DNA of 39,112 nucleotides from Burkholderiales bacterium (GTDB taxonomy: Bacteria; Pseudomonadota; Gammaproteobacteria; Burkholderiales; Burkholderiaceae_E), in assembly GCA_017307915.1 (NCBI GenBank), contig JAFKGG010000386.1, forward strand, positions 1 to 39,112, in the 5' to 3' direction. The stretch's first letter is position 1. Each line of letters begins with the position of its first letter. The translations under genes and the position numbers were made by a program. Of this stretch, positions 32,921-39,112 are shown piece by piece. The notes beneath the pieces were generated by a model. The model did no database searches, was not told the origin of the DNA, and saw only the letters and a program-made list of their open reading frames with translations.

Positions 32921-34788
32921 CGCGCACCTCCCGCCGGCCCTACCGCACCAGCCGCATACGGTGCGATCGTCGCGCGATAAGCGCGTTCGGCCGCCGCCGC
33001 ATCCAGGCCGCGCAGGCTGGCATGCGCACGCAGCACGTCGTCGCGCCGGCCGGCGGCATGGTATTGCTCGATCAGCAAGCTCCACAACCGTGCCTGACGC
33101 GGTTCGATCGCCAGCGAACGTTCCAGTGCCGCGATGCTGTCGTCGGTGCGCGCCGCAGCGGCACTGGCCATGCCGAGCTGGCGCCAGGCCCCGGCTTCGT
33201 TGGGCAGCTCGGCCACCAATTGCCGATCGATGTCGAGCGCTTCGGCCAGATGGCCGCCGTCTTTCAGCGACACTGCCAGCCAGAAGCGGCGGTCGGCGAT
33301 CTGAGGCGCCAGCCGCACGGCTTCGCGATGCGCGGCGATCGATTCCGGAAAACGATGCAGCCGGTGATAAAGCTTGCCCAATTCGCTCCACGCCCAAGAC
33401 GGATCCGAGACCTGCTTGGCGAGGCTATCGCGCATCACGTCGATCGCTTGCGCCGGCCGCTTGAGGGCCGCCAGCGTCTGCGCCCGCCAGAGCAGGCCAT
33501 CGCCGCTGCCGGCCAGTTCGGCCGGCAGGCGCTCGAGCACGGCCCAGGCCCGTTCGGACTGACCCGCCAGCAACAGGCTTTGCAACTGCCGCCAGCGCAG
33601 CTCGGGCCGGTCGGGATACAGGCGCACCAGCCGCGCCCAGCCCGCCTGCGCCGCCGCATGGTCGCCGCGCTGCATGGCCAAGGTGATCAGCCCTTCATGC
33701 GCCGCCGCTTGCCAGGGATCGAGGGTCAGCACCTTTCGATAGGCTTCTTCGGCTTGCGTCTGGGCACCGCTGCCCTGATGCGCCCGCGCCAGCAGCAGCC
33801 AGATCGCCGCGTCTTCCTGGCGAACGGCCAGCAGCTCTTGCGCTACGCCGCGCGCTTCATCGAAGCGGCGCTGGCGCAATAAGGCACCGGCGACGCCCAG
33901 ACCGGGCAAGGGGGTGGCCTTGTCGAGCGAGCGGGCACGGCGCCAAGCCTGTTCTTCGGCGGTAAAGTCGCCGCGCAGCTGCGCCGCCAACGCCAGCCAT
34001 GCCCAGCCATCGACCTCGTCCGGCTCGGCCTGCGTCCATTCGCCGGCCAGTTCGGTCAGCGCTGCAGCATCGCGTTCGCGCAGCAGGCGCGGCGCGCGAT
34101 CGCGCCACGCCTGGCGTCGCGCATCGCCATCGTTGCGTGCCTCGATCTCGGCGATCCACGCGGCGGGCGCGGCAAAGTTCACGTTCTGGCCATCGCGCTG
34201 CCGGTAATCGATGACACCGATCAAGCGTGCCTGCGCGTCGAGCAGCGCGCCGCCCGCCGAACCGGGTGAAATCGGCGCGCTGAACTGCAACAGCGTCGAA
34301 TCGCCAAAGCGGCGCAGGCCCGAAATGACCCCTTCGGAAATGCCGATACCCAAGCCCAGCGCATTGGATACGGCGAACACGCGTTCGCCGGCCTGCAACT
34401 CGGCCCCCTTGGGCGCCAATTCGATCGCGGCAACGTCCTGAAGGGCAGGCGCCGACAACAGGCACAGATTGCGTCGCAGATCGCGCGCCACTGGCGTGGC
34501 TGTTGCATTCGAGCGGCTCGTCGTGAGGCGGATCGCATCGCTGCCGTCGAGCACGGTGCAAACGGTGACGAAGCGCCCTTGCCCAACGGCGATTGCGGTG
34601 GCCGCGCCCAGCACCCGCCCGTCGGCGGACAGCGCCTCGACGGCCGACAACGAAGGCTGCGCGCGCCGAAATGCGTCGGCGGGTTCCAGCGCAGCAGCCG
34701 GCCCGCTCACGCCGTACAGGCTGGTCGCCAGAACGGCAGTCAACGCCACGCTACGCGGCGCGTGAATCAGGGCCATATACGCTCTCAT
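32917..34788 (-). CDS. exported trypsin-fold pseudoprotease with TPR array
   Basis: A 623-residue homologue of the downstream protease with all three catalytic residues replaced. Aligned against ISNCHVV, RSRDLCVL and PGSSGGGL of the partner, it has FVTVCTVL (Thr78 for His), LRRNLCLL (Asn107 for Asp) and PGSAGGAL (Ala178 for Ser). The fold is otherwise kept. The signal peptide (about 1-34, ending GPAAA) is normal. TPR-like repeats fill about residues 225-600. The frame is clean and the spacing to the partner is coupled, so it is a maintained inactive protein, probably a partner, scaffold or regulator of the active protease, and not a decaying gene (inference). Confidence 0.87.
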   Translation of the reverse strand: MRAYMALIHAPRSVALTAVLATSLYGVSGPAAALEPADAFRRAQPSLSAVEALSADGRVLGAATAIAVGQGRFVTVCTVLDGSDAIRLTTSRSNATATPVARDLRRNLCLLSAPALQDVAAIELAPKGAELQAGERVFAVSNALGLGIGISEGVISGLRRFGDSTLLQFSAPISPGSAGGALLDAQARLIGVIDYRQRDGQNVNFAAPAAWIAEIEARNDGDARRQAWRDRAPRLLRERDAAALTELAGEWTQAEPDEVDGWAWLALAAQLRGDFTAEEQAWRRARSLDKATPLPGLGVAGALLRQRRFDEARGVAQELLAVRQEDAAIWLLLARAHQGSGAQTQAEEAYRKVLTLDPWQAAAHEGLITLAMQRGDHAAAQAGWARLVRLYPDRPELRWRQLQSLLLAGQSERAWAVLERLPAELAGSGDGLLWRAQTLAALKRPAQAIDVMRDSLAKQVSDPSWAWSELGKLYHRLHRFPESIAAHREAVRLAPQIADRRFWLAVSLKDGGHLAEALDIDRQLVAELPNEAGAWRQLGMASAAAARTDDSIAALERSLAIEPRQARLWSLLIEQYHAAGRRDDVLRAHASLRGLDAAAAERAYRATIAPYAAGAVGPAGGAR

Positions 34789-35041
34789 CGAAAACCAACG
34801 GCAAACCGGCCGTGCGTGAGTCTAGCGCATGGCGGCTACGTCGGCGGCGGCCTCGGTGCTTGTATCGACGGCCGCGTCGAACCGAATGCCCTGCGCTGAT
34901 CGCCAACCGATCATCGACCCGATTGCCGGCAAGCCGGCGCACGCCATTGCGGTATTCTCGACCCCCACGTTGCCGCGCGGCGAGATCGACTTTGCCGCGC
35001 ACGGCGCAGCCCACCGGCTGAGCTCACAAGGAGAATGATTC
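34789..35041. other. intergenic region upstream of the aldehyde dehydrogenase
   Basis: This 253-bp divergent gap must hold promoters for the protease pair (-) and the dehydrogenase (+). AAGGAG near 35029 is the ribosome-binding site of the latter. No convincing promoter pair or operator was seen. Confidence 0.35.
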
Positions 35042-36472
35042 ATGTACGACGATCTGTGCCTGTATATCGACGGCGAATTCATCAAGGGCGGTGGCCGCCG
35101 CGAGCAAGATGTCCTCAATCCGGCCGACGGCTCGGTGATCGGCAAGCTGCCGCACGCCTCGCGCGACGATCTCGACCGCGCGCTGACGGCCGCGCAGCGC
35201 GCCTTCGAAAGCTGGCGCAAGACCTCGCCGCTGGAGCGCAGCAAGATCCTGCGCCGCGCCGGCGAACTGCTGCGCGAACGCGCCGCGGCGATCGGCCGCA
35301 ACATCGTGCTCGACCAGGGCAAGCCCTTGGCCGAGGCCACCGCCGAGGCGATGAGCTGCGCCGAGCACGCCGAATGGCACGCCGAAGAAGGCCGACGGAT
35401 CTATGGGCGCGTGATCCCGCCGCGCCAGCCGAACGTGCGCCAGTTGGTGCTGCGCGAACCGATCGGCGTGTGCGTCGCATTCACCCCTTGGAACTTCCCG
35501 GCCAGCCAGGCGATCCGCAAGATCGGCGCGGCACTGGGCTCGGGCTGCACCCTCGTGCTCAAGGGCCCCGAGGATTCGCCCAGCGCCGTGGTCGCGCTGG
35601 CACGCGTGTTCCATGATGCCGGGCTGCCGGCGGGCTGCCTGAATATCGTCTGGGGCGTGCCCCATGAGGTGTCCGACTACCTGATCCGTTCGCCGATCGT
35701 GCGCAAGGTGTCGTTCACCGGCTCGGTGCCGGTCGGCAAGCAGCTCGCCGCGCTGGCCGCGCAGCACATGAAGCGTTCGACGATGGAACTGGGCGGCCAT
35801 TCGCCGGTGATCGTGTTCGACGATGCCGAGGTCGAGCGCGCCGCCGATCTGCTGCAGGCGTTCAAGTTCCGCAACGCCGGGCAGGTGTGCGTATCGCCGA
35901 CGCGCTTTTATCTGCACGAAAAGATTTATGACCGCTTCATGGCGCGCTTCCTCGACAAGACGCGCGCGATGAAGGTCGGCAGCGGCCTGGAAGAAGGCAC
36001 CCGGATGGGCCCGCTGGCCAATACGCGGCGGCTGCCGGCGATGCAATCGTTCGTCGAAGATGCCAATGCGCGCGGCGGCCGCATCGAGCTGGGCGGCGAG
36101 CGCTTGTCCGACAAGGGCAACTTCTTTGCGCCCACCATCGTCACCGAACTGCCCGACGATTCGCTGCTGATGACCGCCGAACCCTTCGGCCCGATCGCGC
36201 CGTTCGTGCGCTTCAAGGAGTTCGACGAAGTCGTGCGGCGCGCCAACAGCCTGCCCTTCGGGCTGGCCTCGTACGTGTTCACGACGTCGACCAAGAACGC
36301 CACCGCGATCTCGAATGCGCTCGAAGCCGGCATGGTCAACATCAACCACTTCGGCATGGCGCTGGCCGAAACGCCGTTCGGCGGCATCAAGGACAGCGGC
36401 TGGGGCAGCGAAGGCGGCGTCGAAACCTTCGATGGTTATCTGAACACCAAGTTCGTCACGCAGCTCGATTGA
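35042..36472 (+). CDS. NAD(P)-dependent aldehyde dehydrogenase (succinate-semialdehyde dehydrogenase-like)
   Basis: A 476-residue aldehyde dehydrogenase. Catalytic and cofactor residues are Asn151 (TPWNFP), Lys174 (LVLKGPED), the FTGS loop at 225-228, Glu249 (MELGGHSP) and nucleophile Cys283 (NAGQVC). It has FGPIAPF and the C-terminal [15 protein letters not shown], which is nearest to the GabD/succinate-semialdehyde and 2-oxoglutarate-semialdehyde groups. It oxidises an aldehyde to an acid in the cytoplasm. AAGGAG lies 9 nt before the ATG. It is monocistronic, followed by a perfect palindrome. The LKGPE variant (usually KPSE) hints at NADP or altered specificity, but that is weak. Confidence 0.92.
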   Translation: MYDDLCLYIDGEFIKGGGRREQDVLNPADGSVIGKLPHASRDDLDRALTAAQRAFESWRKTSPLERSKILRRAGELLRERAAAIGRNIVLDQGKPLAEATAEAMSCAEHAEWHAEEGRRIYGRVIPPRQPNVRQLVLREPIGVCVAFTPWNFPASQAIRKIGAALGSGCTLVLKGPEDSPSAVVALARVFHDAGLPAGCLNIVWGVPHEVSDYLIRSPIVRKVSFTGSVPVGKQLAALAAQHMKRSTMELGGHSPVIVFDDAEVERAADLLQAFKFRNAGQVCVSPTRFYLHEKIYDRFMARFLDKTRAMKVGSGLEEGTRMGPLANTRRLPAMQSFVEDANARGGRIELGGERLSDKGNFFAPTIVTELPDDSLLMTAEPFGPIAPFVRFKEFDEVVRRANSLPFGLASYVFTTSTKNATAISNALEAGMVNINHFGMALAETPFGGIKDSGWGSEGGVETFDGYLNTKFVTQLD

Positions 36473-36476
36473 GAGT

Positions 36477-36514
36477 CGCGATCCGGCCGGCGCGCCCGTG
36501 CCGGCCGGATCGCG
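36477..36514. terminator. strong GC-rich stem-loop after the aldehyde dehydrogenase
   Basis: A perfect 15-bp stem, CGCGATCCGGCCGGC (36477-36491) with GCCGGCCGGATCGCG (36500-36514), loop of 8. It starts 4 nt after the stop and is followed by CCGGCTTTG, only a short T-run. It is likely a terminator. Confidence 0.7.
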
Positions 36515-36601
36515 CCGGCTTTGTGAATCAGGATTTCCCCTGCGCCCCCCGGCCCAAGGGGATTGGCCATGTCCGCTGCCGGCAACGGTTAGACTCGGCG
36601 G

Positions 36602-37780
36602 ATGGACAACGTCCCCGCCATCATCGACACGCTACGTGCGCTGGTCGCCTTCGACACCGTCAGCGCCCACCCGAATGCGCCGCTGATCGAGTGGGTTGCC
36701 GAGCGGCTCGCTGCCCATGGCGTGCATGCCACCATCCAGTCCGGCCACGAGCCCGGTAAAGCCAATCTGTTCGCCACCATCGGCCCGAGCGATCGGCCGG
36801 GGCTGATGCTGTCGGGCCACTCCGACGTGGTGCCCGTAACGGGCCAACAGTGGCACAGCGATCCGTTCACGCTCACCGAACGCGACGGCAAGCTGCACGG
36901 CCGCGGCGCGGCCGACATGAAGGGCTTCATCGCCTGCGTGATCGAAGCCGTGCCACGCTTCGTTGCGGCGCGCCTGGCAACGCCGCTGCACATCGCGCTG
37001 TCGCACGATGAAGAAACCACGATGCACGGCATGCGCCGCCTGGCCGCGCAGCTCGCGGCTTCACCGGTGCGGCCCGCTGCCTGCATCATCGGCGAACCCA
37101 CGTCGATGCGCGTGGTGGTGGCCAACAAGGGCACGGCCGGCTATCGCGTCAAGGTGCGCGGCTATTCGGTGCATTCGTCGCTGCGCGACCAAGGCGTGTC
37201 GGCGGTCGAGATGGCGGCTGAAATCATCGTGTTCTGCAACGCCTTGCAGCAGCGCCTGAACGCGGCGGCGCGTCACGACGGCTTCGATTTTCCGCACACC
37301 AGCGTGCACGTCGGCCGCATCGAAGGCGGCACGGCGCACAACATCGTGGCCAAGGATTGCGAGTTCCTGCTCGAGATCCGCGCGCTGCCGGGCACGCGCT
37401 CAGGCGACGTGCTGGGCGAGATTCGCCGCTACTGCGACCAGACCTTGCTGCCGCGCATGCGGGCGATCTCGGCCGATGCCGGTATCGAATTCGAGGAGCT
37501 GTTCGATACGCCGGCGCTTGACGAGCGCGGCAACGTCTACCTGGCCAACGCGATCATGCCCTTGTGCGGCCATGGCGCCCCGGGGCGCGTCAGCTTCGGC
37601 ACCGAAGCCGGCATCCTGCAGGAAATCGGCGTGCCGACGATCGTCTGCGGCCCCGGCCAGATCAGGGTCGCGCATCAGCCCGACGAATATGTCGAGATCG
37701 ATCAGCTTGCGCGCTGCAGCCGCTTTCTGGCAACGCTGACCGAGCGTCTGGCGCGCGGCGAGCTGCCGTTGCGCGGCTGA
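36602..37780 (+). CDS. argE: acetylornithine deacetylase
   Basis: A 392-residue M20 metallohydrolase that releases ornithine from N-acetylornithine in arginine synthesis. Metal-site residues are His73 and Asp75 (SGHSDVVP), Asp105 (GRGAADMKG), Glu137/Glu138 (SHDEETT), Glu165 (GEPT) and His358 (AHQPDE). The dimerisation lid is at about 175-285. The pattern MKGFIACV, GEPTSMRVVVANKG and FGTEAGILQ is characteristic of ArgE rather than DapE. No ribosome-binding site is obvious before the ATG. Betaproteobacteria often use ArgJ for the deacetylation, so this copy may serve a catabolic N-acyl amino acid. Confidence 0.9.
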   Translation: MDNVPAIIDTLRALVAFDTVSAHPNAPLIEWVAERLAAHGVHATIQSGHEPGKANLFATIGPSDRPGLMLSGHSDVVPVTGQQWHSDPFTLTERDGKLHGRGAADMKGFIACVIEAVPRFVAARLATPLHIALSHDEETTMHGMRRLAAQLAASPVRPAACIIGEPTSMRVVVANKGTAGYRVKVRGYSVHSSLRDQGVSAVEMAAEIIVFCNALQQRLNAAARHDGFDFPHTSVHVGRIEGGTAHNIVAKDCEFLLEIRALPGTRSGDVLGEIRRYCDQTLLPRMRAISADAGIEFEELFDTPALDERGNVYLANAIMPLCGHGAPGRVSFGTEAGILQEIGVPTIVCGPGQIRVAHQPDEYVEIDQLARCSRFLATLTERLARGELPLRG

Positions 37781-37872
37781 ATTCGTTGACCTCACACGGC
37801 GTTTCGGTTTGAAGCGCTGTGAGAGAATCGTTGGTTTGCCTCACTCTCACCGGACCTGCCGGCCCCTTCGTG

Positions 37873-39112
37873 ATGCTGTTCTGGGTTTCGCTCGCCGTTC
37901 TCACCATTTTTGGCCGCGCGGCGCAAGCAAAACCCGGCGACGATGAGCAGCGCTTGGCCGTCTTTCGCGATCGCAAGCGCGAAATCACGGCCGAGCAGCA
38001 GTCCGGCCGCTTGAGCGACGAAGAAGCCGAGCGTGCGCTGAACGATCTGGCGCGCCAGCTTTCCGAAGAACTGCCGACGGCGCTGCGGTCGGCTACGGCA
38101 CCCGCCGCATCGGCAGCGCCCACCGCATCGACGGCCGCTGCCGCGGCCCCCAGCAGCCCGCCCTCACGCCGCGGCATTCTGGCCACGGCGCTGGTGGTGG
38201 CCGTCGTCGTGCCGCTGGCCGCGCTGATGGTGTATGGCCAGCTCGGCGCGCCGCAGCTCACCGATCCGGCAACGCTGGCCGCCCAGCCGGGCGCGGATAC
38301 GGCGCAGATCGACGTGCTGGCCGCCGAGATCGAGCGCCGCGTGCAGACGCACCCCGACGAGGGCGAGGCCTGGGCGATGCTGGCCGAGGCGCGCAAACTG
38401 CAGAACCGCCTGGAAGAGGCCGCCCGTGCTTTCGAGGAAGCGCGCAAGCGGCTGCCGCCGAACGCACGGCTGCTGACCGACTATGCCGAAACGCTGGTGA
38501 TGGCCGCTGGCGGCGATTTCAGCGGCCGGCCGGTCGAGCTGCTGGAAGAGGCGCTGCGCGTCGATGCCGACGAGCCCAAGGCGATCGCGCTGATGGGTGC
38601 CGCGCAATATCGGCTCGGCAACCTGGAGCGGGCCCACGGCTATCTGAAGCGGCTGTACGACGGCCTGGCGCCCGACTCGCCCGAAGCGCAGCAGATCGGC
38701 GCAGTGCTGGCGCGCGTGTCGGCCGAGCTGGCGCAGCGCGGCACCACGCCGGCCGAGGCGGCGGCGCCCAGCCTTGGCGCCGCTGCGCCGGGCCCGATCG
38801 CTTCGGCGCCGGCCGCGCCCGGCGCGGCGGCATCCGCCTCATCCGCCACCGATGAACGCCATGCCGCGGCGCAGGTCGGCGGCACCATCCGCATCGCCGA
38901 CGCACTGGCCGCGCAAGTACCCGCCGGCGCCACGCTGTTCATCGTGGCCCGCGAGGTCGACGGCCCGCGCATTCCGGTGGCGGTGGCGCGCATCGGCGGC
39001 CCGACGCTGCCGTATGCGTTCACGCTGGGCGATCAGCAGGCGATGGACCCTGCGCGCCTGCTGTCGCGCGCCGGCAGCCTGACGATCGAAGCACGCCTGA
39101 GCGCCAGCGGCG
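37873..39112 (+). CDS. ccmI: cytochrome c biogenesis protein CcmI (partial, runs off the right edge)
   Basis: The frame is open from 37873 to the end of the window (413 codons). It has an N-terminal TM segment (MLFWVSLAVLTIFG), a heptad-like charged helix (DEQRLAVFRDRKREITAEQQSGRLSDEEAERAL), an Ala/Pro linker, a second TM (about 97-116), TPR units (WAMLAEARKLQNRLEEAARAFEEARKRLP) and the C-terminal periplasmic domain IRIADALAAQVPAGATLFIVAREVDGPRIPVAVAR that marks CcmI. It should hold apocytochrome c for heme ligation in the periplasm. The start could be GTG at 37870 or a longer GTG form at 37819. No other ccm gene is on its left. Confidence 0.9.
   Translation, partial: MLFWVSLAVLTIFGRAAQAKPGDDEQRLAVFRDRKREITAEQQSGRLSDEEAERALNDLARQLSEELPTALRSATAPAASAAPTASTAAAAAPSSPPSRRGILATALVVAVVVPLAALMVYGQLGAPQLTDPATLAAQPGADTAQIDVLAAEIERRVQTHPDEGEAWAMLAEARKLQNRLEEAARAFEEARKRLPPNARLLTDYAETLVMAAGGDFSGRPVELLEEALRVDADEPKAIALMGAAQYRLGNLERAHGYLKRLYDGLAPDSPEAQQIGAVLARVSAELAQRGTTPAEAAAPSLGAAAPGPIASAPAAPGAAASASSATDERHAAAQVGGTIRIADALAAQVPAGATLFIVAREVDGPRIPVAVARIGGPTLPYAFTLGDQQAMDPARLLSRAGSLTIEARLSASG

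Overview
The window is high-GC DNA (by eye about two thirds G+C) with tightly packed genes. It looks like the chromosome of a betaproteobacterium of the order Burkholderiales, most likely Alcaligenaceae-like. The signs are two tandem Bug-type (tripartite tricarboxylate transporter) binding proteins, the long leuA type, a CzcCBA-like efflux set with a two-component system, and LysR/MarR-controlled catabolic genes. No tRNA, rRNA, insertion sequence or CRISPR array was seen.

Layout. 1-1.65 kb: a short-chain dehydrogenase (+) converges on a glutathione S-transferase (-); bases 1-153 hold no gene I can support. 1.75-10 kb: a heavy-metal RND efflux operon in the order B-A-C (-), divergent from an OmpR-type response regulator and a sensor kinase (+). 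10-12.1 kb: leuA (-), preceded by a leucine-rich leader peptide with competing RNA hairpins, a previously unannotated attenuator-like leader. 12.2-14.8 kb: a VOC protein and a BaiN/HI0933-type flavoprotein (+) converging on a 2OG-Fe(II) dioxygenase (-). 14.9-18.5 kb: a DEAD-box helicase with a 13 x 24-bp repeat tail, then a LysR regulator divergent from an azoreductase. 18.8-20.9 kb: a degenerate EF-G paralogue.

21-30.3 kb is the most interesting accessory region, a catabolic island. It holds an alpha/beta hydrolase, two near-duplicate Bug proteins and a sulfatase (one - strand unit), then nitrilase, MarR regulator and the two aconitase-X subunits (a second - strand unit), and a divergent FAD-linked 2-hydroxyacid dehydrogenase (+). 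The same operator-like motif, CGTTGTSAWGAC, occurs twice in front of the sulfatase unit and once in the nitrilase/oxidase divergent promoter. The whole island may therefore be one MarR regulon. The substrate is unknown.

30.4-34.8 kb: two translationally coupled exported proteins, each a trypsin-like domain followed by TPRs. The downstream one has an intact Ser-His-Asp triad; the upstream one has lost all three residues (a pseudoprotease). 35-39.1 kb: an NAD-dependent aldehyde dehydrogenase, ArgE, and a CcmI cytochrome-c biogenesis gene that runs off the right edge.

Starts were moved from the longest ORF where family alignment or ribosome-binding sites favour an internal codon. Identifications come from recognised motifs; no database search was run.
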